64,000 nucleotides of DNA from Acinetobacter bouvetii (GCF_902753875.1 NZ_CADDTS010000014.1:1-64000), one strand, 5' to 3'. Counted from the stretch's first letter, positions 41,729-51,610 are shown. Notes: generated from the sequence alone by a model not told the origin. Translations and numbers: made by a program.

Positions 41729-43651
41729 ATGGCTATTCCTCAACACACGATTGATCAAATTCTAGATCGGACCGATATTGTCGATCTGATTGGTCAGCGC
41801 GTGAAACTTAAGAAAACTGGCCGTACCTATTCAGGCTGCTGCCCGTTTCATCAGGAAAAATCGCCTTCATTCCATGTCTATCGGGACAAACAGTATTTCC
41901 ATTGCTTTGGTTGCCAAGCCAACGGCAATGCCATCCGCTTTTTAATGGATATCGACGGTCGTAATTTTGTCGATGTCATGAAAGATTTGTCCAGCCGTAC
42001 CGGCATTGAACTTCCAAAAGATAATCACGATTCCAATAAACTCAAATATAAACGTGAGGCAGCCAAACCCAAAGCGGCTGTTCCAGCATCGCAAAATCAG
42101 CCACAAAATCCACTTCAAGCTCAGTCCAATCCTGCTGAAGCACCCGCATCTGCAGCGCATTTTGATCCCTTTGCAGAATTTCAGGCGACCCAGCAAGAAG
42201 ATTATGGCGATCCTTTTGCAGCATTTGATCAAGTTCCTTTTGAAGAAGTCACTCAAGATGGCAACCTGTTCGACCTGCTGGAGAATATTGCCCAGTTTTA
42301 TGAGCGTCAGTTACCGCAAAGTCAAACTGCACAGCAATACTTCAAGCAACGCGGTTTAAGTGCAGAGACTCTTGCTTACTGGCGCTTAGGCTATGCACCG
42401 GAAGATTGGCAGCATCTGGAAAAAGCTTTTCCGCAAGATATTGAAGGTTTAAAACTGCTGGGGCTGATCCGAACCAGTGACAGTGGTCGCGATTTTGACC
42501 TGCTGCGTGACCGGGTGATTTTCCCGATCCGTGATCCTAAAGGTCGAGTGGTCGGTTTTGGTGGTCGTGCACTAAATGACGAGATCAAACCCAAATATAT
42601 CAACTCGCCAGATTCGGAAGTGTTCCATAAAAACCAGCTACTTTATGGCTTATATGAAGGGCGAAAACAGAAGGCTCAAGACTGGCTGATGGTTGAAGGC
42701 TATATGGATGTCATTGCCTTGCAGCAATATGGCATCGCAGGCGCAGTAGCCACACTAGGAACCGCGAGTAATACCGAACACTTAAATATTCTGTTCAAGC
42801 AGAATAATCGCATTACCATTGCCTTCGATGGGGATGCTGCCGGACAGAAAGCCGCCAGACGTACGCTGGAAATTGCCCTCCCCTTACTGAATGATGGACG
42901 TGAACTGAAGTTTTTTGTCTTGCCCAATGACCATGATCCGGACTCGCTGATCCGTCGTGAAGGCATTGAAAACTTCCATCGCTTATTACAGCAAGCGCCC
43001 TTATTGTCCGATTTTGTATTTGCCCATTTAACCCAGAATCATGATGTGACCAAGCCTGAAGGTAAAAGTCAGGTCATGGGTGAATTGCGCCAACTGACCG
43101 AGTTATTGCCCAAACAGGGCTCCTATCGTTACCTGTTACAGCAATTTTTCCGGGAAAAACTGGGTTTTAGCCGCAAATGGCAACCTCAGGTCAACAATGA
43201 TGCTTCTTTAAGCTTTAGCACCAAGATTGATGCAGAAGAATATGTGATTGCGATTCTGATCAAGCATCCCTATTTATATATTCATTTTGAACCGTTGCGT
43301 GCCTTAATTCCACAGGATCAATTGCTGTTTAAAATTTTGAATATTTTTAATACAATTTTTGATGATTTACCGGATGATACCGAGTTATCGCAATATTATG
43401 TCTTAGGTGCCTGTGCGCCGTATCACCATGACTTGCAACATATTTTACTGCAAGCCAATGTCAGCGATTACACCTCATCCCCCGAGCAGGCAGATAAATT
43501 GGCGGAAGATTTTTCCATTAAATTACAATACCAGTGTCTGCAACAGAAAATAAAATCCAAGAAATTTAGTAACATCGCTGAAATGCGCAATCTAAAACAG
43601 CGCATTTATGAAATTGACCGTAAGCGCACCATGACCTTGTTAGAAGATTAA
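41729..43651 (+). CDS. dnaG: DNA primase DnaG
   Basis: The 640-residue primase synthesises RNA primers. The N-terminal CHC2 zinc finger has CCPFHQEKSPSFHV and CFGC (about 37-65). The Toprim core has MVEGYMDVIAL and FDGDAAGQKAARR, and a C-terminal helicase-binding domain follows. A roughly 80-residue Ala/Gln/Pro-rich linker (about 110-185) separates the zinc finger from the polymerase domain and is much longer than in E. coli DnaG (581 residues). No clear ribosome site precedes the ATG. Confidence 0.95.
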   Translation: MAIPQHTIDQILDRTDIVDLIGQRVKLKKTGRTYSGCCPFHQEKSPSFHVYRDKQYFHCFGCQANGNAIRFLMDIDGRNFVDVMKDLSSRTGIELPKDNHDSNKLKYKREAAKPKAAVPASQNQPQNPLQAQSNPAEAPASAAHFDPFAEFQATQQEDYGDPFAAFDQVPFEEVTQDGNLFDLLENIAQFYERQLPQSQTAQQYFKQRGLSAETLAYWRLGYAPEDWQHLEKAFPQDIEGLKLLGLIRTSDSGRDFDLLRDRVIFPIRDPKGRVVGFGGRALNDEIKPKYINSPDSEVFHKNQLLYGLYEGRKQKAQDWLMVEGYMDVIALQQYGIAGAVATLGTASNTEHLNILFKQNNRITIAFDGDAAGQKAARRTLEIALPLLNDGRELKFFVLPNDHDPDSLIRREGIENFHRLLQQAPLLSDFVFAHLTQNHDVTKPEGKSQVMGELRQLTELLPKQGSYRYLLQQFFREKLGFSRKWQPQVNNDASLSFSTKIDAEEYVIAILIKHPYLYIHFEPLRALIPQDQLLFKILNIFNTIFDDLPDDTELSQYYVLGACAPYHHDLQHILLQANVSDYTSSPEQADKLAEDFSIKLQYQCLQQKIKSKKFSNIAEMRNLKQRIYEIDRKRTMTLLED

Positions 43652-43684
43652 GTTTTAATTTTTAAAATAGAGACATCACATCAC

Positions 43685-43703
43685 CTTAAGCTGAATGCTT
43701 AAG
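43685..43703. other. Hairpin in the dnaG-hemA spacer
   Basis: CTTAAGC and GCTTAAG pair around TGAAT. There is no T-run, so it is not a standard terminator. It lies in the 187-base spacer between the converging dnaG and hemA, which otherwise contains nothing I recognise. Confidence 0.35.
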
Positions 43704-43838
43704 ATCATCAGGTGATTGAATGGATATGAGATTTTTCACGTTATTACGCTTTCAGCCGTACTTAGCACGACAAAGTTAAATACAAAAAAACAAGCTTTAG
43801 AAAGATATACTGTACGCTAACGATGAGTCCAAAGAATG

Positions 43839-45122
43839 TTAGCGTTTCGACTTACGGCGCTTGGCAAATACTTCATCCAGACCATCACGCAACGATTCAA
43901 AATAACCCGGATCTTCATCCTTGGCTGCCTGACGCAATAAAATCGAAGTGGGATGCAGCAGTTTTTGCGTCAACCGATGTGAGAATGCCTGCAACACCTG
44001 CTCTGGATTTTCGCCCCCGGCAATTTGTGCCAAGGCCAGACTCAATTCTTCTTGTCTTAATGTCTCACCCTGTTCACGGTAAGCATGAATAGTGCTGCCG
44101 GCACTTTTGATTTTTTGCTGAGTGAGCAACTCTGTAGCTAACTGGTTGACCATGACTTCGGCTTCAACCGCTGCCTGACGACGTTGTGCCAGATTGTCAT
44201 CAATTACACTTTGTAAATCATCCACGCCATATAAATAGACGCCATCCAACGATTCAACTTTCGGATCGATATCACGTGGTACTGCCAGATCTACCAGCAG
44301 CATCTGTTGATAGCGGCGTTTTTTCAGTGCTGTTTTGATATCGGCATAGGAAATGACCTGATGCAGACTGCCGGTACAGCTGGAAATTACATCTGCACGA
44401 TGTAAATTCGCAGCTAAATCTGCAAATTCAATAATTTCCACTTCCACCCGATGCGCAATTTCTTGTGCCAGCGTTTCTGCACGGGTACGCGTCCGGTTAC
44501 AGATCAGTACCTTGCCCACACCCATTTCTGCCAAGTGCTTGGCAACCAGGCTATTCATTTCACCCGCCGCCACCACCATCACGGTCAGTTTTTCAGGCTT
44601 GCTAAACACTTGCAATGCCAACTGGGCAACGGCATAACCCATGGAAACAGCATGACTACCTACTGCTGTTTCCGAGCGAACCCGTTTCGCAGCATAAAAG
44701 GCATATTCAAAAATTCGGTTTAAATTGGAAGAAACAGTATGGGCGTCTTTAGCCAGAGAGAGTGCTGATTTCACCTGACCCAAAATTTGCGGCTCACCCA
44801 GCATCAAGGAGTCAAGCCCACTTGCTACCCGCATTAAATGGGTCACGGCCTGCGCATTTTCATAGCGATATACATGATTAAACAATTGTTTAGCATCTAT
44901 GCCATTTGCCTGAGCGAGCCAATTCATTACCATATCTGCATTTTCAGACATGGCATAAACTTCAGTACGGTTACATGTAGACACCACGACCATATCATTC
45001 AGGTCAGGGTTCTGGCTTTGTTCTGCCAGCAATTGCGTTAACTTTTCAGGGTTAAAGGCAATCTGCTCACGCAGTTCTACAGAGGCGGTTTGATGGTTGA
45101 CACCCAATGCAAAGAAAGACAT
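43839..45122 (-). CDS. hemA: Glutamyl-tRNA reductase
   Basis: This 427-residue enzyme makes glutamate-1-semialdehyde from Glu-tRNA, the first step of the C5 haem pathway. The active-site Cys is in [12 protein letters not shown] (about 45-56). [13 protein letters not shown] at the N-terminus, [14 protein letters not shown] and the NADPH-binding [19 protein letters not shown] are typical. It is divergent from the TPR-lolB-ispE genes, with only 33 bases between the start codons. Confidence 0.96.
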   Translation of the reverse strand: MSFFALGVNHQTASVELREQIAFNPEKLTQLLAEQSQNPDLNDMVVVSTCNRTEVYAMSENADMVMNWLAQANGIDAKQLFNHVYRYENAQAVTHLMRVASGLDSLMLGEPQILGQVKSALSLAKDAHTVSSNLNRIFEYAFYAAKRVRSETAVGSHAVSMGYAVAQLALQVFSKPEKLTVMVVAAGEMNSLVAKHLAEMGVGKVLICNRTRTRAETLAQEIAHRVEVEIIEFADLAANLHRADVISSCTGSLHQVISYADIKTALKKRRYQQMLLVDLAVPRDIDPKVESLDGVYLYGVDDLQSVIDDNLAQRRQAAVEAEVMVNQLATELLTQQKIKSAGSTIHAYREQGETLRQEELSLALAQIAGGENPEQVLQAFSHRLTQKLLHPTSILLRQAAKDEDPGYFESLRDGLDEVFAKRRKSKR

Positions 45123-45155
45123 ATCAGATCATCATTTCGCTAAATTTATGCTATT

Positions 45156-46913
45156 GTGCAGTATTGGTGTCATAAAAAGCATTACTTGGATCAAGAAAAA
45201 TTGCGTCAAACAAATAGCCGGATAAGCGGCGCGACAATTAAGCAATATTCTACCACATTCTTACTTGTGGGTAGCATGGCTTCTAGCGCTCATATTAGAG
45301 CATCTGGAGAAATTTATCATGCATATTCAAACTATAATGCCATAAAACAGAGCATGATTGCTGAATTTGCATTGACCTATCATGACATTCCTACTGCTTT
45401 ACACAATTACACAGTACTTGCAATTAAAAGCAATTCCACTACGGTGAAACAGCGTGCATTAAATGTCGCACTGGAACAAAACGACTTAACTGCAGCACTG
45501 GATATTGCTACACATTGGGTGGTTCAAGAACCAACCGATGTCCCAGCTTTATTTTATCTTTCACATATAGCCTTAAAAGCGCATGAATATGAACTAGCCG
45601 CAGAAACGCTGAATAAAATTTTAAAGATTGATCCCGATGCAGATCTGGAAAAAATTCTGGTCGGGATTGCACCTGAAGAACCCGAAGATCGTGAAGTTTT
45701 AATTGAAGCCTTACGCAAAAGCAAAGAACGCGACAATCCTTCAATCCTTGTACTGATTGCCGGACTGGAAGCTCAAAATGGTCAGTTTGAACAGGCCCTG
45801 AACACTATTAACCGTGCTTTGAAAAAGCGTGCCAAAGTCACTGGTTTCATTTTAATGAAAGCTAATTTACTTAGTGCCTTAGGAAATGATGAAGAAACAT
45901 TAAAGTGGTATAGCCAATCTAGCCGCAAGCATAAAAATAATCTCGAAGTGCGCTTAGCTGAAATTAAATATCTGATCAAAATAAACCAATCTGAATTAGC
46001 TTTGAACAAACTTGAAAGCCTACTAAAAAAATGGCCACATGAAGAAGAAGCCCTTTTTATTGCCGGCCTCACCAGTATTGACTTGGAACAATACGAAAAA
46101 GCTGAAAGATATCTAGTCGGACTGCGTTATTCCAATCAATATCAAAATGAAGCCTATTATTACTTGGCCGTGAATGCCGAACGCAAGCAGCATTTTGAAA
46201 CAGCAAAAGCCTATTACCGTTTGGTGGATGGCAGCCTTTATACGGTTTCACGCCGCAATATGATTAACATTTTCTCAGAACAAAATCAGCTGACCGATGC
46301 CCTGCGCTTTTTGACTCAGGAACGCGTGAACTATCCGCAATATGCCAGTTTTTTATATCAGGCTCAGGCAGATATTTTAAAACGTATGGACAATAAAAAA
46401 GCCGCCATGCGCCTGCTGGATGAAGCTATTAAAAACATTCCCGATGATCCGGAACTGATCTATTCGGAAGTCTTGTTGCTCGATCCTTATCAGGATCAAG
46501 ACAAGCTGGATAAACTATTGAAAAAGTTACTGGAAATTGAACCCAATAGCCCTACTTATCTGAATGCCTATGCCTACACCCTGGCGCTGCAAAACCGGCG
46601 TTTGGATGAGGCACGTAAATATGTGGAACATGCCCTGGAGTTTGCGCCGGAACAAGCCTCCATTTTGGATACACTAGGCTATATCACCTTTTTACAGAAT
46701 GACTTTAAGACCTCGGCGCAAGTGCTGGAAAAGGCTTATCAACTTAGTCAAAGTGTGAAAATTGGCGTGCGCTATGCAAAAGCACTGTACATGCAAGGTA
46801 ATCTGACAAAATTTAATCATGTGTTACAACAATTACAAAAAAAACACCCCAATGATCCTCAATTGGAACAATTGAAATCGTTACTGTTACCGCAACCCAT
46901 GAAAAAGAGTTAA
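45156..46913 (+). CDS. TPR-repeat protein upstream of lolB
   Basis: The 585-residue frame is mostly tetratricopeptide-like helical repeats (for example ALNTINRALKKRAK, YEKAERYLVGLRYSNQ and ARKYVEHALEFAPEQ). The N-terminus is uncertain: the ATG at 45156 adds a Cys/His/Lys-rich segment with no ribosome site, and in-frame alternatives exist at TTG 45199 and ATG 45276. A start at 45199 would expose a weak signal-like stretch (YSTTFLLVGSMASSAHIRA). TPR genes occur in this position before lolB in relatives. It precedes lolB by 8 bases, so it is in the same operon. Confidence 0.8.
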   Translation: MQYWCHKKHYLDQEKLRQTNSRISGATIKQYSTTFLLVGSMASSAHIRASGEIYHAYSNYNAIKQSMIAEFALTYHDIPTALHNYTVLAIKSNSTTVKQRALNVALEQNDLTAALDIATHWVVQEPTDVPALFYLSHIALKAHEYELAAETLNKILKIDPDADLEKILVGIAPEEPEDREVLIEALRKSKERDNPSILVLIAGLEAQNGQFEQALNTINRALKKRAKVTGFILMKANLLSALGNDEETLKWYSQSSRKHKNNLEVRLAEIKYLIKINQSELALNKLESLLKKWPHEEEALFIAGLTSIDLEQYEKAERYLVGLRYSNQYQNEAYYYLAVNAERKQHFETAKAYYRLVDGSLYTVSRRNMINIFSEQNQLTDALRFLTQERVNYPQYASFLYQAQADILKRMDNKKAAMRLLDEAIKNIPDDPELIYSEVLLLDPYQDQDKLDKLLKKLLEIEPNSPTYLNAYAYTLALQNRRLDEARKYVEHALEFAPEQASILDTLGYITFLQNDFKTSAQVLEKAYQLSQSVKIGVRYAKALYMQGNLTKFNHVLQQLQKKHPNDPQLEQLKSLLLPQPMKKS

Positions 46914-46921
46914 TCCACTGT

Positions 46922-47503
46922 ATGCGTATTTTTTCCAAAGTCAGCCTAACCCTGCTTGCAACCAGCACCCTGATCTTGTCGGGCTGTCAACAATTTACCC
47001 AGCCTCAAGCACCGAATGTCGCGCAAATTCCTGAAGCCGTTAACAATTTCAATCTTCAAGGTAAAATTGGGGTCAGAACGCCAGGACAGTCTGGCAGCGC
47101 ATTTTTTACCTGGGTACAAGAACAGGATGAATTTGACATCGAACTCAGTGGCATTTTAGGGGTAGGTAAAACCCAGATTTCAGGCCAACCGGGGAATGTC
47201 ACCCTCAACAGTGCCAAAACTGGACTGATTCAAGCCGCGACTCCGGAAGAATTATTGCAACGTGCCACTGGCTGGCAAGCACCGATTACCCATCTCGTAG
47301 ATTGGGTTCAGGCCAAACCTGCAACCATACAAGCCAAAATCAGTAAAGATGAGCAAAATCGCCCAATTCAATTTCTGGAAGATGGCTGGACCGTTGACCT
47401 GAGTTATAATGATCAGGCCCAATTACCTAATAAACTGATTTTGAAGCAGGCACTTGAGTCAGGTCAGGAAAACCGTATTACAATGCTCATTCAAAATCGT
47501 TAA
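46922..47503 (+). CDS. lolB: Outer-membrane lipoprotein localisation factor LolB
   Basis: The 193-residue lipoprotein has a signal with lipobox ILSGC (Cys near 22). The domain starts FNLQGKIGVRTPGQSGSAFFTWVQ and contains FDIELSGILGVGKTQISG, as in LolB. LolB accepts lipoproteins from LolA and inserts them into the outer membrane. It lies between the TPR gene and ispE, the usual lolB-ispE-prs order. Confidence 0.92.
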   Translation: MRIFSKVSLTLLATSTLILSGCQQFTQPQAPNVAQIPEAVNNFNLQGKIGVRTPGQSGSAFFTWVQEQDEFDIELSGILGVGKTQISGQPGNVTLNSAKTGLIQAATPEELLQRATGWQAPITHLVDWVQAKPATIQAKISKDEQNRPIQFLEDGWTVDLSYNDQAQLPNKLILKQALESGQENRITMLIQNR

Positions 47504-47525
47504 GTTCTTAAAAGTTCAAAATTCT

Positions 47526-48356
47526 ATGATTCGCGCACCCTCTCCTGCCAAGCTCAATCTTTTTTTGCACATCACAGGTCGTCGTGACAACGGTTATCAT
47601 GAATTGCAAAGCATTTTTCAACTGATTGATTTAAGCGACTGGCTAGAATTCACCCCAACAGATGATTTAACAATCTCTATTGAGGGTTTGAGCAATGTCA
47701 ATTTAGAGCAGAACCTGATCTACAAAGCGACGCAAATCTTAAAACCTTATGCGCAAAAGCTGACCGGTCTTGCCATTTCAATTGAAAAGCACATTCCCAT
47801 GGGGGCAGGTCTAGGCGGCGGATCTTCCAATGCAGCCACCACCCTGATTGTGGTCAACCAGTTGTGGCAATGTGGCTTAAGCATTGAGCAATTGGCGGAA
47901 TTGGGGCTGAAACTGGGGGCCGATGTTCCGGTTTTTGTACACGGTCTTAATGCCTGGGCAGAAGGGATTGGTGAACACTTAACATTCATAGACTTAGATC
48001 AAAAACAATACATCGTGCTCAAACCTGATTGTTTTATCAGCACTCAACTGCTTTTTTCACAAAAAACGTTGACAAGAGACACGAAGCCTACTAAATTTTG
48101 CGCCTATCAGTTAAAGCCATTTAACTTTGGAAATAACTTTGAGCCTCTAGCAAGAAGTCTATATCCTGAAGTTGATGAAGCGATGCAGTATTTAGACCAG
48201 TTCGGTATTGCAAAACTTACAGGTACAGGTGCTTGTGTTTTTACTGAAGTAACCGCAGATATGAATATTGATGAGATTTTGGCGCATTCACCTTGTAAAG
48301 CTTACTTGGTTAATAGTTTAAATGAATCACCATTACGTCATTTCAAGGTTATATGA
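47526..48356 (+). CDS. ispE: 4-diphosphocytidyl-2-C-methyl-D-erythritol kinase
   Basis: The 276-residue GHMP kinase phosphorylates CDP-methylerythritol in the MEP isoprenoid pathway. SPAKLNLFLHITGRRDNGYH opens the protein, and the ATP loop is PMGAGLGGGSSNAATT. The ATG at 47526 lies 22 bases past the lolB stop. An earlier in-frame start would overlap lolB and adds no family sequence. The stop codon ends 1 base before the first tRNA-Gln. Confidence 0.95.
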   Translation: MIRAPSPAKLNLFLHITGRRDNGYHELQSIFQLIDLSDWLEFTPTDDLTISIEGLSNVNLEQNLIYKATQILKPYAQKLTGLAISIEKHIPMGAGLGGGSSNAATTLIVVNQLWQCGLSIEQLAELGLKLGADVPVFVHGLNAWAEGIGEHLTFIDLDQKQYIVLKPDCFISTQLLFSQKTLTRDTKPTKFCAYQLKPFNFGNNFEPLARSLYPEVDEAMQYLDQFGIAKLTGTGACVFTEVTADMNIDEILAHSPCKAYLVNSLNESPLRHFKVI

Positions 48357-48357
48357 T

Positions 48358-48432
48358 AGGGGCGTCGCCAAGTGGTAAGGCACCGGGTTTTGATCTCGGC
48401 ATCCGTTGGTTCGAATCCAGCCGCCCCTGCCA
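48358..48432 (+). tRNA. tRNA-Gln (UUG), copy 1
   Basis: The 75-base cloverleaf starts AGGGGCGTCGCCAAGTGG and ends CCGCCCCTGCCA, with CCA encoded. The anticodon stem CCGGG/CTCGG has loop TTTTGAT, anticodon TTG, reading CAA. It begins 1 base after the ispE stop, so it is probably processed from the ispE transcript. Confidence 0.96.
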
Positions 48433-48461
48433 TCATTTTCATCTGTAGATCGTTGTATTTT

Positions 48462-48536
48462 AGGGGCGTCGCCAAGTGGTAAGGCACCGGGTTTTGATCT
48501 CGGCATCCGTTGGTTCGAATCCAGCCGCCCCTGCCA
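48462..48536 (+). tRNA. tRNA-Gln (UUG), copy 2
   Basis: This copy is identical in all 75 bases to copy 1 and is separated from it by 29 bases. Confidence 0.96.
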
Positions 48537-48555
48537 TTAAATACAACATCGAATT

Positions 48556-48630
48556 AGGGGCGTCGCCAAGTGGTAAGGCACCGGGTTTTGATCTCGGCAT
48601 CCGTTGGTTCGAATCCAGCCGCCCCTGCCA
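48556..48630 (+). tRNA. tRNA-Gln (UUG), copy 3
   Basis: This copy is identical to copies 1 and 2. The spacer from copy 2 is only 19 bases. Confidence 0.96.
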
Positions 48631-48721
48631 TTTTCTCAAAAAAGACAGAGCAATCTTTGCTTGTTGATTTGTTAATTCACCTTGACAGAGAACAGCAAAA
48701 ATATTAAAGTTCTGCCGCATT

Positions 48722-48796
48722 AGGGGCGTCGCCAAGTGGTAAGGCACCGGGTTTTGATCTCGGCATCCGTTGGTTCGAATCCAGCCGCCCCTGCCA
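48722..48796 (+). tRNA. tRNA-Gln (UUG), copy 4
   Basis: This copy is identical to the other three. It is preceded by a 91-base spacer with no evident feature and lies 36 bases before prs. Confidence 0.96.
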
Positions 48797-48832
48797 TCTA
48801 TTTTCAAACATTCCAACCGCCAAGGGTGCTTC

Positions 48833-49786
48833 ATGCCCAATCTTGTCGTTTTTAGTGGAACTGCACATCCACAATTCGCCCAAAAAGTCGTAAGCCACCT
48901 GCACATCCCTTTAGGTGCAGCATCTGTAGGTCAATTTTCTGACGGTGAAATCGCTGTCGAAATTACCGAAAATGTTCGTGGTAAAGACGTATTCCTGGTA
49001 CAACCTACTTGCGCCCCAACGAATGACAACCTGATGGAAGTCCTTGTTATGGCTGATGCTTTGCGTCGTGCAAGTGCAGGTCGTATCACTGCTGTCATTC
49101 CTTACTTCGGATATGCTCGTCAAGACCGTCGTCCTCGTTCTAGCCGTGTGCCAATTACTGCCAAAGTTGTCGCAGACATGCTGACTACTGTGGGTATTGA
49201 CCGCGTGGTAATGATCGACCTTCATGCTGACCAGATCCAAGGTTTCTTCGATATCCCTGTAGACAACATCTACGGTACTCCTGCATTACTTGCTGACCTT
49301 CGTCAACAGCAACACCATAACTTAATGGTTGTTTCTCCAGACGTTGGTGGTGTAGTTCGCGCACGTGCTGTAGCCAAGCAAATGGGTGATATCGATCTAG
49401 CAATCATCGATAAACGTCGTCAAAAAGCAAATGAATCACAAGTGATGCATTTGATTGGTGATGTGAAAGATCGTGACTGCGTCATCGTGGATGACATGGT
49501 GGATACAGCAGGCACCTTGTGTAAAGCTGCTGATGCACTGAAACAGTTTGGTGCTCGCCGTGTCGTTGCCTATGCAACTCACCCGGTACTTTCTGGTAAA
49601 GCCCTTGAGAACTTGAAGAATTCTGTACTCGACGAACTTGTAGTAACAGATACTATCCCGCTTTCTCAAGAAGCATTAGAACTTGGTAAGATTCGCCAAG
49701 TTTCAGTAGCCAGCATGGTTGCTGAAACAATTCGTCGTATTAACAACGAAGAATCTATTAGCGCAATGTTTGATTCTTATCTATAA
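48833..49786 (+). CDS. prs: Ribose-phosphate pyrophosphokinase (PRPP synthetase)
   Basis: The 317-residue enzyme makes PRPP from ribose-5-phosphate and [22 protein letters not shown] covers the flexible loop and ATP site, and the PRPP-binding motif is [17 protein letters not shown]. The ATG at 48833 has AGGG about 9 bases upstream and matches the family N-terminus ([13 protein letters not shown]). An in-frame ATG at 48770 lies inside tRNA-Gln 4 and is rejected. Codon bias suggests high expression. Confidence 0.97.
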   Translation: MPNLVVFSGTAHPQFAQKVVSHLHIPLGAASVGQFSDGEIAVEITENVRGKDVFLVQPTCAPTNDNLMEVLVMADALRRASAGRITAVIPYFGYARQDRRPRSSRVPITAKVVADMLTTVGIDRVVMIDLHADQIQGFFDIPVDNIYGTPALLADLRQQQHHNLMVVSPDVGGVVRARAVAKQMGDIDLAIIDKRRQKANESQVMHLIGDVKDRDCVIVDDMVDTAGTLCKAADALKQFGARRVVAYATHPVLSGKALENLKNSVLDELVVTDTIPLSQEALELGKIRQVSVASMVAETIRRINNEESISAMFDSYL

Positions 49787-49803
49787 TATAGCGCTAAATT
49801 TTC

Positions 49804-49828
49804 AAAACCCTGCTTTTGGCAGGGTTTT
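49804..49828 (+). terminator. Rho-independent terminator after prs
   Basis: AAAACCCTGC and GCAGGGTTTT form a 10-bp perfect stem with a TTTTG loop. The T-run is short, so some read-through into rplY is possible. Confidence 0.8.
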
Positions 49829-49886
49829 CTATCGCTGAGCTGGTCGAAAACTCAGCTTAATTAAACTTAAATTAGGAATGTCTATC

Positions 49887-50180
49887 ATGGCAAACTTCGT
49901 ATTAAACGCAGCAGCACGTGAAGAAGCAGTACAAGGGAAAGGTTCGAGCCGCCGCCTTCGTCTTCAAAACAAAGTACCAGCAATCATCTACGGTTCAGGC
50001 GAACCTGTTGCAGTAACTTTAGAACTTCGTGAACTTGTTAAAGCACTTGAAAACAACGCTTTCTTTGAAGAAGTTGTTGAAATCAAAGTTGGCGATAAAG
50101 TTGAAAGCGTTAAAATCCAAGCTTTACAACGTCACCCAGCTAAAAACACTCCTATGCACGCTGACTTCAAACGCGCATAA
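49887..50180 (+). CDS. rplY: Ribosomal protein bL25, short form
   Basis: This is the 5S rRNA-binding protein of the large subunit. The ATG at 49887 has AGGA 9 bases upstream, so I prefer it over ATG 49878. The product is 97 residues with GKGSSRRLRLQNKVPAIIYG and VKIQALQRHPAKNTPMHADF, the single-domain E. coli-like form without the CTC domain. It precedes pth by 19 bases. Confidence 0.94.
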   Translation: MANFVLNAAAREEAVQGKGSSRRLRLQNKVPAIIYGSGEPVAVTLELRELVKALENNAFFEEVVEIKVGDKVESVKIQALQRHPAKNTPMHADFKRA

Positions 50181-50199
50181 GTGTTAACGGTGTAAATTA

Positions 50200-50781
50200 G
50201 TGTCAAAACTTTCGCTAATTGTTGGTTTGGGCAATCCTGGTAAGGAATACGCCCAAACCCGCCATAATGCAGGCTTCTGGTTCGTTGAACGCCTTGCAGA
50301 ACAATATGGCATCTCTCTCAAAGCCGATCCTAAATTCCACGGAATCAGTGGTCGCGGTAATATTGAAGGTCAAGACGTCCGTCTGCTTTTACCGACTACA
50401 TTTATGAATGCCTCGGGTAAAAGTGTAGTTCCCTTCGCCAAATTCTATCAAGTTGCACCTGAAGCCATGCTGATTGCTCATGATGAACTGGATATGAACC
50501 CCGGTGTAATTCGCCTGAAAACGGGCGGCGGTCACGGTGGTCATAACGGTTTACGTGACATCGTTCCACATACGGGTCCAAATTTCCATCGTCTGCGCAT
50601 TGGAATTGGTCATCCAGGTTCTAAAGAACGCGTATCTGGACATGTACTCAGCAAAGCCCCAAGCAGTGAACAGGCTTTAATGGACGATGCTCTTGCACAC
50701 GCTTTATCCCGCATTAAACTGCTGGTAAACGGTGACATACAGCAAGCCATGAACCAGATCAATGCTTACAAACCAAACTGA
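50200..50781 (+). CDS. pth: Peptidyl-tRNA hydrolase
   Basis: The 193-residue enzyme releases peptides from stalled peptidyl-tRNA. The start is a GTG. VGLGNPGKEYAQTRHNAGFW carries the catalytic His, and LLPTTFMNASGKSV, AHDELDMNPG and GGGHGGHNGLRD are the other active-site motifs. It is in the rplY-pth pair common to gammaproteobacteria. Confidence 0.96.
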   Translation: MSKLSLIVGLGNPGKEYAQTRHNAGFWFVERLAEQYGISLKADPKFHGISGRGNIEGQDVRLLLPTTFMNASGKSVVPFAKFYQVAPEAMLIAHDELDMNPGVIRLKTGGGHGGHNGLRDIVPHTGPNFHRLRIGIGHPGSKERVSGHVLSKAPSSEQALMDDALAHALSRIKLLVNGDIQQAMNQINAYKPN

Positions 50782-50924
50782 TAAATCCATAAATTGTTGA
50801 ACAATCCTTCTTGCCATCTTGCCTGTTTCAGAGCAAAATGCGCATTCTGCCGATTACTTATCCAGTAAGAAGTGATTGATTAACCATAAGATAAGATCTT
50901 AGGTCTACCAAGGAGACGCTAGCC

Positions 50925-51305
50925 ATGCTATCTCGTTTATTAAAAGCTAAAATTCATCGTTGTGTGGTTACACAAGCAGAATTACATTATGAAGGTTCTT
51001 GTGCAATTGACGGCGTACTATTGGATTTAGCCGGTATCCGCGAATATGAAGAAATTCATATGTGGAACGTGACTAATGGTAAGCGTTTCACGACTTATGC
51101 AATTCGTGGTGAAGACAACTCGGGCATCATTTCTGTCAATGGTGGTGCAGCACTGCAAGCCGATGTCGGTGATTTGATGATCATTGCTACCTTTGGTGAT
51201 TTCACCGAAGCTGAAGCCAATGCCCATAAACCACGTTTGGTCTATGCAAATCCAAATAACACAGTGAACCACACAGCTAACTGTATTCCTGTGCAAGTTG
51301 CTTAA
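50925..51305 (+). CDS. panD: Aspartate 1-decarboxylase
   Basis: This 126-residue proenzyme makes beta-alanine for pantothenate. Self-cleavage is expected between Gly and Ser in [10 protein letters not shown] (about G24-S25), producing the pyruvoyl group. ILNGAA-type sequence appears here as [15 protein letters not shown] precedes the ATG by about 9 bases. The gene is monocistronic with its own terminator. Confidence 0.96.
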   Translation: MLSRLLKAKIHRCVVTQAELHYEGSCAIDGVLLDLAGIREYEEIHMWNVTNGKRFTTYAIRGEDNSGIISVNGGAALQADVGDLMIIATFGDFTEAEANAHKPRLVYANPNNTVNHTANCIPVQVA

Positions 51306-51321
51306 AGATTTCAAGATTCCC

Positions 51322-51348
51322 AAAAAGCCCGCTAATGCGGGCTTTTTT
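51322..51348 (+). terminator. Rho-independent terminator after panD
   Basis: AAAAAGCCCGC and GCGGGCTTTTT form an 11-bp stem with a TAAT loop, followed by more T. Confidence 0.9.
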
Positions 51349-51462
51349 ATTGCTTGCTTATACCTGTTTTTTACATTATTCATCATGTGACTATTCATAT
51401 GACTGATTCATCTATACAAATCTGTACCATTGCTACAAAACAGGTCTATACTAATTGCACAT

Positions 51463-51610
51463 CGCTTCAGGGCGGGGTGTAATTCCCCACCGGTGGTAAG
51501 TTAAAGCTAGCATTTTCTAGGATTTAACCAGCCCACGAGCCTATCGTCAAAATACGATTCGCAGATCTGGTGAAATGCCAGAGCCGACGGTATAGTCCGG
51601 ATGAAAGAAG
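51463..51610 (+). promoter_or_regulatory. FMN riboswitch (RFN element)
   Basis: The conserved RFN blocks are present in order: AGGGCGGGGTGTAATTCCCC, ACCGGTGGTAA, AGCCCACGAGCC, CTGGTGAAATGCCAG, AGCCGACGGTATAGTCCGGAT and GAAAGAAGACG. This is the FMN aptamer. It sits about 115 bases before ribB, and FMN binding should reduce ribB expression, by terminating transcription or hiding the ribosome site. No clear intrinsic terminator follows, so translational control is more likely. Confidence 0.95.

Noticed and set aside
43685..43703. Terminator for dnaG
   Set aside because: The hairpin has no T-run on either strand.
47454..47525. Upstream start for ispE
   Set aside because: It lies inside lolB and adds residues not found in IspE. 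ATG 47526 gives the family N-terminus.
48358..48796. Possible CRISPR array from regular repeats
   Set aside because: The repeats are full tRNA-Gln genes with cloverleaf structure and CCA ends.
48460..48906. Minus-strand ORF reading through the tRNA-Gln array, with repeated [18 protein letters not shown]
   Set aside because: It is the complement of the repeated tRNA-Gln genes and prs. This peptide is a familiar false translation of tRNA.
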